Source: Gari tellinella (lineage: Eukaryota > Mollusca > Bivalvia > Cardiida > Psammobiidae). Taken from it: a DNA stretch of 64,000 bases. Shown here one piece after another: positions 39,842 to 50,329 of the stretch. Position 1 is the first letter of the stretch, and each line of letters starts with the position of its first letter. The stretch is from assembly GCA_922989275.2 (NCBI GenBank), contig OV277871.1, forward strand, positions 63,943,848 through 64,007,847. Reading direction: 5' to 3'. Made by a program: the position numbers and the translations under genes. Below the pieces are notes generated by a model, which saw only the letters and a program-made list of their open reading frames with translations, was not told the DNA's origin and made no database searches.

Positions 39842-40535
39842 AAGAAATGAACTGATTTTTTCGGCGTTCAAGCGAAATGAACGACAGAAAATTATCGGCA
39901 AATACCATGAATCGCGAACAAATCAGTTCATTTCTTATATTTACAATATATTTGCTGTAATTTATAACATTAAATAAACATTTTGTTAGTACGCATGTAT
40001 GTTTTATCCATATAAGAGTTATATAACACGTATAATGTGTCCCCTATAAGGAACATCCATGAACGATTTACTGAAGCTGTGTTCATTCCAAAGCAGAAAA
40101 ATAAGTTCCATTTGTGTACATTTTAAGTCAACAACTTGACAGTTTGGCCTGAAAAATGCTGATTTTTGACGTCATTGAAAGTGACGTCATTTTAAAGTAG
40201 GATAAATATATCGAGTTTTTTTTTCATTGAGAAACGCAGAAAGCCGCTGTTTATAAGGAAGATTCTTATGTCAATTTTCTTGCAATTTATCTCATTAATA
40301 AAGAAGAATATTGGTCGGGAATCATGGTTTCCACATGTAGGAAGGCATAGATCGGTTAAGAACAAATTTTGAAAAAACCGCCAAATGTTTGCTGTCCCAA
40401 GTGCCAAAGATTAATTCGCGAAAGAAACGCCTCCCCTTCGAAACTTTTCCACAAGTCCCGCCCTCTCAAAAAGTGGTGTTTATACGAAATGAACACCTTT
40501 TTTGTCAATGGAATTTAACGGGGTGATTGTAAATA
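39842..40535. mobile_element. Insertion with 18 bp inverted arms
   Basis: This ~690 bp block has no counterpart in the matching intron at 43.84 kb. It begins with a hairpin: AAGAAATGAACTGATTT at 39842 and its complement ending at 39936. GAAATGAAC recurs near 39874 and 40488. Family unknown. Confidence 0.5.
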
Positions 40536-41026
40536 TTTAAATATGAATAGGGTAATCGCAGCTCATATTTCATGTAAGTTATACGTTTACGGTAAACAAC
40601 ATCCCAGTCGCATTAAAACGTTGCCTTAATCGATAGCTCTTTCCTCCTTGTTATTTAACGCGAATGAGAACGTGAAAAATGTTGATCAACAAACGAAAAC
40701 AAAATGCATAAACAATTGTTTGATGGGTCAGTTTGTATCGTGGAGTAGACTCAATTGGTTTAAGAGACAACGTTTTACCAGTAGAAAACTTTGAATGAAT
40801 GCAACTGAAATGTACGAACAAACGCTACACTATTTTTCCCAATTTGTTGGAAGGTACAAAAAAGGAAGCCAAATGCATTTGTCAAATAATTTGAACAGTT
40901 ACCTAAGTATAAAGCGTTTGGTTTTAATCAAAACTGACTAAAATGACTATCGTTGAAATCTAAGCAGCTGATACATGCAGGGATATTACACAACATTAAA
41001 TCGTTTCACAATCAATTCAACCTTAC

Positions 41027-41146
41027 CAATTCCACAATTATCCCCACGAAACCCGGATGGGCAAGTGCAATTATACGTCCCTGGGTAATTGTTACAAGTT
41101 CCATCATTCGTGCAGATTGTAGAATTCTCACTGCACTCGTCTATAT
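41027..41146 (-). CDS. EGF exon 39, class b
   Basis: 120 bp: [13 protein letters not shown] (Met to Thr), [14 protein letters not shown]. Confidence 0.88.
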
Positions 41147-41419
41147 CTGAAATGTATCAATTATATCAGATAACTTATCAACGTTTCTCTTTTAAAGACC
41201 ATTGGAACATGCCAATAATATATAAATATAGTTTACCTTACCTACGTAAGCTCTTCCTTTATCTTTGTAAAAACTAGCGGTCACTTTTAAACGATAGTGC
41301 CCGTTAATAGTGACAGCTACTAAGTGCGGTAGCGTCATATGATGACTGCATTACAAAATGTTTTGACGCAAAACAAAATGAATACACAAATTGATTGATG
41401 GGTCAGTTTGTTTCTTGGA

Positions 41420-41940
41420 GAATGAAATAGTTCTAGTATTAAACTTTTTCTTATATTCTACCAGATGAAAGCCCATGCTAAGGCAATTCAATAGGAAAAG
41501 AAATAGAAAGGTCAGTGTTGAATTTTTTGAGTTATTAAAGTAAAAAGAGTTATCTCCCTTTACAAAATGTACAAAAAAGTACCATATCGTTGATATTTAA
41601 TAGAGCTTTATAAATTTCACAGTTGGTGCCTGATTTCACTTAAATTAGTTTTTGTATGAAGAAATACTACCATAGACAGGAAATAAATAACACAAAACCA
41701 AATTATCATATTTGTTATCATTTGAAATGGATTTTATTGAAGCGGGCTGTTTGAAAAGGACAAAATAAGAAAAAGTGGGTGAGGTAAATTTTAGATGGCC
41801 ATAGAGCCAAAAGTTGTTCACCAAATTGTACGTTTTTTCTATTTTTTCATTCATCTTAAATAGCCCTTCAATACAAAAACATCATAGAGTGTTTTCATAT
41901 ACTTTGAAACTTTCCTAAATTCATGAGTTTCATACACCCT
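41420..41940. other. Unique intron block replacing normal b-c intron
   Basis: Between GTTTCTTGGAGAA and TTAAGTCAAGC the usual intron text is replaced by about 520 bp with no counterpart in other units. I see no inverted ends and no coding domain. Confidence 0.5.
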
Positions 41941-41954
41941 TAAGTCAAGCTTAC

Positions 41955-42074
41955 CAATTCTACAATTATTCCCACGAAACCCGGATGGGCAAGAGCAATT
42001 ATACGACCCTGGGTAATTGTTACAAGTTCCATCATTCATGCAGATCGTAGAATTCTCACTGCACTCATTAATAT
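41955..42074 (-). CDS. EGF exon 40, class c
   Basis: 120 bp: DINEC (Asp to Asn at the second calcium-site position, allowed in cbEGF), NCSCPSG, NNCRI. Confidence 0.87.
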
Positions 42075-42328
42075 CTAAAATTCATCAATAACATCGGATA
42101 AATTATCGACTCATCTCTTTCAGAGACAACTAGTAATATACCTGTATATAAATAGGATTGTTCGACTGTATTCTGTGTTATTTATTATACTGTCACGTTT
42201 TGTTACTTAGTTTTTGTTCCGATATACATCACATGCATACGTGTTTAACAGTGATGTTTCGTTTACATAAGAAGAGTTTTAATAACTGTTTTGATTTGTT
42301 TTTCCTGAAAAGTTTGCATTGTTTACGA

Positions 42329-42771
42329 CAAATAAATACGAAAGAAGACTCAAGCAGGAAACGCAACACAAACAATACACCCAACTCTAAAGCAGAACAC
42401 ACACACAGCCATACCATAACAAACACACACACACACACAAACAAACACAAACACACAAACACACGCAATACCATTCCTTCATCTACACACTAAATAGAAA
42501 ACAACACGCAAGACAAACATAAAGCTAAGTGAATATAGGAGCCCGCCTTGGTACGGTCAGTAGCAATCAATAATTAATTATAAATTAATTAATTATTAAC
42601 AACCACTGGGGGTTAAACCTGGGTTTAGGGGCGCCCAACCTCACACTTATCTCCTATATTCACCTATAAAGACGAACAGTGTACATAAAATATAAACCCT
42701 GTTCCACAACCTTACAATCAAAAAGACCGCCAGCACAGTAAGTAAATACATGTAAAACATCTAACAAAGTT
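42329..42771 (-). repeat. Free inverted copy of repeat X
   Basis: Starts AAATAAATACGAAAG and ends near ATCTAACAAA. GTTTACGA occurs on both sides (about 42322 and 42768), which may be an 8 bp target duplication. About 14 bp of the normal flank is missing. Confidence 0.65.
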
Positions 42772-42855
42772 TACGAAAGGAAACCCTCCGACTTGTCGAA
42801 ATTATCTTAGGCATCACAGTGATAAACTTGGGATATAGATTGTGATCAATCATAC

Positions 42856-42972
42856 CTGTGGTACAATTTTTTCCAGTCCAGTTGGGTGTACATCTACACT
42901 CGTAACCACCCACAACATTTCTACATGTTCCGTCATTCTCACATGGGTTGCCATCCGAACACTCATCGCGAT
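42856..42972 (-). CDS. EGF exon 41, class R
   Basis: 117 bp: SDGNPC (Val to Gly). The acceptor lies 7 bp from a deletion junction where the R intron jumps into b-intron text (ACAAACGAAAAC), removing the expected a exon. Confidence 0.87.
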
Positions 42973-43323
42973 CTTGAAAGATAAACAAACGAAAACAAAA
43001 TACATAATCAATGGTTTGATGGGTCAGTTTGTATCGTGGAGTAGACTCAATTGATTTAAGTGATAACGTTTTACCAGTAGAAAACTTCGAATGAATGCAA
43101 CAGGAATGTACGAACAAACGCTACACATTTTTGCCCAATTAGTTGGAAGGGAAAAAAAGGATAGCTAAATACATTTGTCAAATACTTTGAACAGTTACCT
43201 AAGTATAGAGCGTTTGGTTAGAATAAAAACTGAAAACATGTGACTATCGTTGAAATCTAAGCAGCTGATACAAACATGGATATTACACAACATTAAATCG
43301 TTTCACAATCAATTCAACCTTAC

Positions 43324-43443
43324 CAATTCCACAATTATTCCCACGAAACCCGGATGGGCAAGTGCAATTATACGACCCTGGGTAATTGTTACAAGTTCCA
43401 TCATTCATGCAGATTGTAGAGTTCTCACTGCACTCGTCTATAT
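43324..43443 (-). CDS. EGF exon 42, a/b hybrid
   Basis: 120 bp: [28 protein letters not shown]. The low-side flank is b-type (AAGCAGCTGATACAAAC). The high-side flank is a-type (TTTTAG acceptor, ATATCGGATAATT, then the TTA repeat), so the exon looks recombinant. Confidence 0.87.
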
Positions 43444-43523
43444 CTAAAATTTATCAATTATATCGGATAATTTATCAACGTATCATTTTTCAAGGCCATT
43501 GGAAAATACCAATATATTATTTC

Positions 43524-43560
<37 letters not shown>
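43524..43560. repeat. TTA microsatellite
   Basis: About 11 TTA units at the position of the a-b intron repeat. It supports the a-type origin of the high-side flank of exon 42. Confidence 0.9.
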
Positions 43561-44372
43561 CCAGATTTATATAGCGTTCTTTTCACACAGGAGCTGTGTG
43601 TTCAAAAGCTCTTCACATGAAATAATATAAATGTACCTACAAACGAGAAAAGGCAAATAACAACAATCACAATAAACATGATCCGTTATGGAGTTACATG
43701 GAAACATGAACATTCTTTGAATATTATTTCCAAGATTATATAATTGTTATAGTTAGTTTGCGAACTCAACTTTAAAATGAGTCAAATAATTAAAAAATCA
43801 ATGGCATGATTAAATTAAGTGATTTTTGTTGTTGTTTTTTAAATATGAATAGGGTTGTCGCCGCTCCTATTTCAGGTAAGTGATACTTTTACGGTAAACA
43901 ACATCCCAGTCACATATAAAACGTCGCCTTAATCGTAAGCTCTTTCCTCCTTGTTATTTAACGCGAAATGAAAACGTGAAATATGTTGATCAACAAACGA
44001 AAACAAAATACATAAACAATGGTTTGATGGGTCAGTTTGTATCGTAGAGTAGACTCAATTGATTTAAGAGATAAGGTTTTACCAGTAGAAAACTTCGAAT
44101 GAATGCCACAGGAATGTACGAACAAACGCTACACTTTTTTTCCCAATTATTAGGAAGGGACAAGAAAGGGAAGCCAAATAATGTACATTTGAGCGCGGAT
44201 CTGACAAAAGGGGGCTTATGGCGTTCGACATCATCGTCGATAAATGACACTTTAAAGTTCCGTCATTACTTTGTGTTGTAAACACATGTCTGTTTGATCT
44301 GATCGATCTGTTTTGACTTTTCAACTCATTTTTTCACCGGTTGGACAAAGAGGATAGAATAAATCTTCGACA

Positions 44373-46001
44373 TGGATGGAGACAGTGATGTGAGTATACT
44401 ATATATATAAGAACGATATTTTATCTAGCAGTGTTGATTCCAGTATAAAATTTAACGACCTATTCAAAGTGAGTCAAGATTATAGATATGCTCGACAGCC
44501 ATTTCATAATCAATCAAACTTGCCTGAAAACCTGTGTGCGAACGAAGGAATAGAGACATAGCTTTTAGATCCAGTTGTCTCTCTAAATCAAAAACCAATT
44601 TGCAACATGTAGAGCAAATCTAATAAATTTGTACATAAACTAGATCTCAAGACATTGTTCGGTTGATTCTATTTCTTGGTTCATAGAGATTCTAAAAATA
44701 GATTGCGCAGAAAATGAATCACTTGCAACGGCACATATTTAAGCCTAGATCTAGACTTACTAAATCATTGTAATAACCTAGTCATCAATAGTCACTTGTG
44801 TGTTAACTTAGTAACCACATACATTTATTGTAAACGAGCAATACATTGTTTTCATACGTCTATTTTGTAGTGGTAAGATTGGCGACACGTAAACTGTAAT
44901 CATGATCAGGAATCAGACGTGAGATCGAATCTCGTAGGCCTAGACGAAGTTTTCTCTTTTTTTCAAAACTCCTTGAAAACACCTTTTTAAATAGTTTGAA
45001 ACGTGTATATAGTCTATGATGTAAGTTTGTTAAAACAAAAAATGTAAATATAAACATAAGGTCCAGAAAGCAAACCAATTAGACCTAGATCTATAATTCT
45101 ATATTAAAGTAACCCATACTGTACCCTGCCAATCCCGAACATAGTCCCATACGTAAGTTATCTGGATGCAGATGAAACGCAACGTGATTCGACATATCTA
45201 GATCCAGGCTGTTTGACACTGGACAACATTTTTACATTGTTCGAATGACTTTGAAGCGGTCGAGAAATTTAGCATAGACGACAACTTTATCGACAGTTTA
45301 AACTTTAGGGTTATCTAAACAACTTATAAGTTCCAGTAATGGCATAACGAAACGTGTTATTGATTTGCCATTAATGTAGACTCCAGATTATCGTCACGTC
45401 TAACAAAGTACAGCTCTATAAAAAGAATTCAAAGATCTAGATCTTGCTTTCATCTATCATGAACCTGTACTTTCGGGTTTTGAAATTTCATAAAACGCGC
45501 GTCTAGGTTATAGATCTATTACATTCAATATTTAGTCTTTGTAGTCGATCTTGAAAATAAAGATCTATGAATTGCTGACATTCTTAAATAGTCTACTTTC
45601 AGGATCCAGAAACATAGGATGAGTATTTTGGACAGCCTGGGATCTACACTGCTACCAAGTTAGAACGTGAGCTATATAACAAGTGTATCTATAGCGCGTG
45701 CAGTTAAGGGGGATGAAAATGGAAAAACTATTTCCATGTAACGTTTGACTGCAGCCAAAATGTAACTTTTCCACATTATGGATGTCAAATGGGCCCTATT
45801 ATTCGGAAAATACAAGGTGTGCGATTTGATGGGAATCCCAAGGCACCTGAATTTCCCACTGGGCAAACAAGAGACGATCGGAAAGAATGGCTCAGTGCTA
45901 ATGGACATAATGCCGTCAACAGCATGATTGACTGGGTGTTGGAGAACTATGCCAAGGATGATCCAACATGTACCCTCCTCGCTGATAACTGCACAGGTTA
46001 A
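44373..46001 (+). pseudogene. DDE transposase-like gene remnant (DNCTG motif)
   Basis: A possible first exon, ATG plus GDSD, ends at GTGAGT near 44392. A TTTCAG acceptor near 45601 opens a frame with an early TAG and EYFGQPGIYTATKL. At 45735-46001 an open frame reads YFHVTFDCSQNVTFPHYG, then ENYAKDD and LLADNCTG, ending at a donor-like GTTAA. Its layout resembles invertebrate transposase-like proteins with an ADNCxGQNKN motif; the family is unnamed here. A possible continuation lies after a CTTTCAG near 47331 but is frameshifted. Confidence 0.5.
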
Positions 46002-46080
46002 ATCACTTCTACCTACATATTCGTTTAAACTTTGAACCCGGTAATGCCGTACGCGTATAAAGCATAGATGGATCTATGTA

Positions 46081-46996
46081 TAACCCTGTTCTCACTGTCC
46101 TGGATTTGGCCCCGGTGGGTCCCAGTTAAGCGGACCTTGATTCACCGGTTGTATAACCATGACGGCACCGAGGACGACCGGATGGATCCAGGTTGAAGCG
46201 TTTTGAACCGGCTAAAACCGGCAAGCAGCACCGGATGCTTTAACTTTTCTAATACAACCGGGGGTCACCGGGACAGATAACCAGAACCGTCATAATCCGA
46301 GCAATGCTGGAGCTTTACCGGCACATCCGGTGCAGGTCCGGGTCTCTACCGGGAACAACCGGGGTTAAAAAAATGCTATGTTCTACATTTCATTTTCTAT
46401 CGTTTGCGTTTCGTCTACGTTTAATATATAGGAAATAATTTCGTCTTCTTTATTGTACAGTAAATATGATACAATAAAACGAAGATGATTTTTCTAAATA
46501 AATGGCTTCGACCTTAAGTATTTATGTCCACTACAAACAATATGGGGCCAGATCAGACGCCGGGAAAACTTATTGTCACTCAAATTAAAACGAATATTAA
46601 ACAGTTTACTGTGACAGTTTACAACATTATAATGATATATACTTGTGTTGCATTGCATTTCATCTCATTTACCAAGAGAGACAAAATACAACTGATGCTG
46701 ATCTACGTTTATCCCGGTTCATGTCCTTCCAGGTGAACACCGGATAATGTCGGCGCGTTGTGGTGAATAACCGGGGTAGAACGGGACGATACCAGTGTTC
46801 ATTGAGATACCATAGGCGACGACCGGGGTTACATCTGGATTTACCGGGAACATGCCGGCCCTAAACCGTAATTATATCGGGAGTATGAAATTGCATTTTG
46901 TTTTCTTAAAAAAATGTTCCGGTTTATCCTGGTTCATCGGTTATCTTTACCGGGGCATATCGGGACCAGCACCGTGGCAGTGAGAACGGGGCTTTA
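46081..46996. mobile_element. Nested ACCGG-rich inverted-repeat element
   Basis: Left TATAACCCTGTTCTCACTG and right end CAGTGAGAACGGGGCTTTATA are inverted, with TA/TATA flanks. The interior is packed with ACCGG/CCGGT words. Its middle is interrupted by AT-rich text with a GATCAGACGCCG word (about 46551). No coding potential. Confidence 0.6.
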
Positions 46997-48114
46997 TATT
47001 TACAATGAAATTACCGATCTATGTAGGGGTCGCCATTGTCCAACTTCTGATAGTACGAAGCTTAAACTTTGAACTAATATAACAATATGCCGTGTACATG
47101 TGTTTGTTTGTGAACAGTTTGACTCTAGATAAATAGCCCAGTTACACTGTTTCTCATATGAATATAATCATGTGTGTCAAAAGTACATGTACCGGAATAT
47201 TCATTTAGTAGAGACATAGAGTATATAAGTTTCTGCTCATATTCATGCAAAACGTGTAAAACAATTATAAGCAGCTGATTTAAGCACTATTCTGACCATT
47301 GTACTTTTGATAGGGTTTTCGCTTTCTTTCAGGAAATACCAGTATATGTACTTCAAATTAACTATTGACGCCCAAGAGGTAGTGACCTTGGGCGAGAATA
47401 CTAGGGGACGGAGTCGACCATCCGCGCGCCTGGTGACGACAGCGTCTTCGGGAACGTGGTGCCAAGTATGATGTTTCCAGCAGGACTACAGTATTACTAG
47501 AGAGTCAGGCCTATCTGTACCGTGCTGTCCGACCCTATGTAACTAGTAAGACAGCACAGACATCACATGCCCGGATCCATAATGTGCACAGTAAAGAGTC
47601 TTGAAATAAAACGCTAAGTAACGTCTCTTTTGGATCCAAGCTCTTAGCCTGTGGTGTTATGGTCACGATCGACCAGATAAGGATTAACAAATTACGTCCT
47701 TGGTTTAAGCAGTAAAGCAATAATGCCGAGTATTGTAAAGACGTTCTTTCCTTACTTTGGACGTCATGACGTTGTGGTCTATTTTTGTTTTTCCCTATTT
47801 GATGGGTGTACGAAAATCGATGTAATTTTGTTAAAAATCAATAGTTTTGATAACATCCTTCAGAGTTTAATTAAAACATGAATATACTTTCAGAAAATGC
47901 AAAACAGGTAAAATCGAAAAGATTTGCCATAAGCCCCCTTTTACCAAATCCCCCGCTCATGTGTCAAATAATTTGAACAGTAAACTAAGTATAAAGCGTT
48001 CACTTTAGATTGAATCAAAACTGACTAAAAATGACTATCGTTGAAATCTAAGCAGCTGATACAAACAGGGATATTATAAAACTTTAAATCGTTTCACAAT
48101 CAATTGGACCTTAC

Positions 48115-48234
48115 CAATTCCACAATTATTCCCACGAAACCCGGATGGGCAAGTGCAATTATACGTCCCTGGGTAATTGTTACAAGTTCCATCATTCATA
48201 CAGATTGCAGAATTCTCACTGCACTCGTCTATAT
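48115..48234 (-). CDS. EGF exon 43, class b
   Basis: 120 bp: SENSAIC, PGTYNC, NNCGI. Confidence 0.88.
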
Positions 48235-48255
48235 CTGAAATTTATCAATTATATC

Positions 48256-48444
48256 GACTTTATGTTTGTCTTGCATGTTGTTTTCTATTTAGTGTGTAGA
48301 TGAAGGAATGGTATTGCGCGTGTGCATGTGTGTGTGTGTGTGTATGTGTGTTTGTTTGTTATGGCATGACTGTGTGTGTGTTCTGCTTCAGAGGTGGGTG
48401 TATTGTTTGTGTTGCGTTTCCTGCTTGAGTCTTTCGTATTTATT
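48256..48444 (+). repeat. Truncated forward copy of repeat X
   Basis: The GT-rich 3' third of X, ending CTTTCGTATTTATT. It is inserted in the intron between ATTATATCGA and ATCAACGTTTCTC. Confidence 0.7.
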
Positions 48445-48942
48445 ATCAACGTTTCTCTTTTAAAGACCATTGGAACATGCAAATATATAAATATAGTATA
48501 TCTTACCTTCGTACACTTCTCCTTTATCTTTGTACAAGGTAGCGGTCACTTGTATACGATAGTGCCCGTTAATAGTGACCGCTACTAAATGCGGTTGCGT
48601 CATGTGATGACTGCATTACAAAATGTTTTGACGCAAAACAAAATGAATACACATATTGTTTGATGGGTCAGATTGTTTCATGGAGAAGTCTCAGCTGATT
48701 TAAGAGATAACGTTATGCCAGTAGAATACGCCAAATAAAATCAAGAGGAATGGACGATCAAATGCTACTCTATATTCCCAAATTGGTTTGAATGGACAAG
48801 AGGGAAAACCTAGGTACCTAGGTACAGAGCGGTTGGTTAGAATCAAACTACCTATTAGTGACTATCGTTGAAATCTAAGCAGCTGATACAAACAGGCATG
48901 TTATATGAACATTAAAACATTTCAAAATTAAGTCAAGCTTAC

Positions 48943-49062
48943 CAATTCCACAATTAATCCCACGAAACCCGGATGGGCAAGTGCAATTATACGACCCTTG
49001 GTAATTGTTACAAGTGCCATCATTCATGCAGATCGTAGAATTCTCACTGCACTCGTCTATAT
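48943..49062 (-). CDS. EGF exon 44, class c
   Basis: 120 bp: [23 protein letters not shown]. Confidence 0.88.
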
Positions 49063-49406
49063 CTAAAATGTATCAATAACATCGGATAAATAATCGACAT
49101 TTCTCTTTCAGAGACAACCAGGAATATACCTGTTTATAAATAGGACTGTTCGACTGTATTCTGTGTTATTTATTATACTGTCACGTTTTGTTACTTAACT
49201 TTTGTTCCGCACATAAATACGTGTTTATCAGTGATGTTTCGTTTTCATAAAAAGTGTTTAAATTATTGTTTTGTTTTTCCAGAACAGTTTGCATTGTTTA
49301 CGACACAGTAATTGTAGAAAGGAAACTCTCAGACTTGTCGAAATTATCTTAGGCAACATAGTGATAAACTTGGGATATAGATTCATTAGATTGTGATCAA
49401 TCATAC

Positions 49407-49523
49407 CTGTGGTACAATGTTTTCCAGTCCAGTTGGGTGTACATCTACACTCGTAACCACCCACAACATTTATACATGTTCCGTCATTCTCACATGGGTT
49501 GACATCCGAACACTCATCGCGAT
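49407..49523 (-). CDS. EGF exon 45, class R
   Basis: 117 bp: SDVNPC, CINVVGGY, WTGKHC. The acceptor flank reads TTTAACTTTCAAG. Confidence 0.88.
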
Positions 49524-49751
49524 CTTGAAAGTTAAACAACTTTAAGTGCACATATACAATATCAAATTTATTCACAAGATAGTTTGAATGTGCATGATAA
49601 AGAAATAGTGTCATATGATTTGGAATTCATAAGTCAGTGAGGAAATTCGTGATGGCTGTTTGTTTTGCTTGCTGCTATCAAATATACTTTAAAGATATAA
49701 CCGACATAAACTTATGTTTTAACAAAAGCAAAAATTTAACCATATCTCCGT

Positions 49752-49803
49752 CTACATGTTCCGTCATTCTCACATGGGTTGACATCCGAACACTCATCGC
49801 GAT
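49752..49803 (-). pseudogene. Truncated R exon
   Basis: Only the first ~17 codons of an R exon remain (DRDECSDVNPCENDGTC, then unrelated intron text). The upstream flank is R-type but shortened (GTTTAAG). It has no donor and only three of six cysteines. Confidence 0.75.
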
Positions 49804-50251
49804 CTTAAACAACTTTAAGTGCACATATTCACTATTAAATGTATTCACATGATAATTTGAATGTACAAGCTAACGAAGTAGTGTCATATAATTGAGAATT
49901 GATAAGTCAGTGAGACAATTCGTGATAACTATTTGTTTTGTCAATGTTCAATATAGTAGGATAGATATACCAAGTGGTACAGCTTTCATGATCTCAGAAC
50001 AATACATCCACGAATTTGTCCCGTTTGTTGGTGGGGACATAAAAAGAAAACACAAATACAGTTGTGAAAAATATGACAAATTTCATAGACTCATGTACAT
50101 ATCGTTTATATTGATTCAAAAGCTTCTGGTTACTTTCGTTTCACCCCGTCGTGTCGAAATGTAGCCTTTTTTTAAGCAATTTCCGAGATACGTTTGCACC
50201 CACCTAATACAAATATGCTGATTATACAACATTAACTCATTCCAATCTTAC

Positions 50252-50328
50252 CAGTTTCACAATAAACTCCATAAAACTCGAATGGATATGTGCAATTATA
50301 CGACCGTTCGTAATTGGTACAAGTTCCA
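50252..50328 (-). pseudogene. Truncated, mutated class a exon
   Basis: Only the 3' part of an a exon remains, with donor GTAAG: GTCTNYERSYNC, then TYPFEFYGVYCET. One CxC cysteine is now Tyr. The 5' half and acceptor are lost, with unrelated text beyond 50328. Confidence 0.75.
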
Positions 50329-50329
50329 A

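Larger units (their letters stand above)
44191..47957 (+). mobile_element. 3.77 kb DDE transposon with 31 bp TIRs
   Basis: Left end GAGCGCGGATCTGACAAAAG leads into GGGGGCTTATGG. The right end CCATAAGCCCCC leads to CCCCCGCTC, an imperfect inverted copy. It splits intron text that is continuous elsewhere (AAGCCAAATA ... GTGTCAAATAATTTG). It carries a decayed transposase-like gene and a nested element. The exact target duplication is not clear. Confidence 0.7.
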
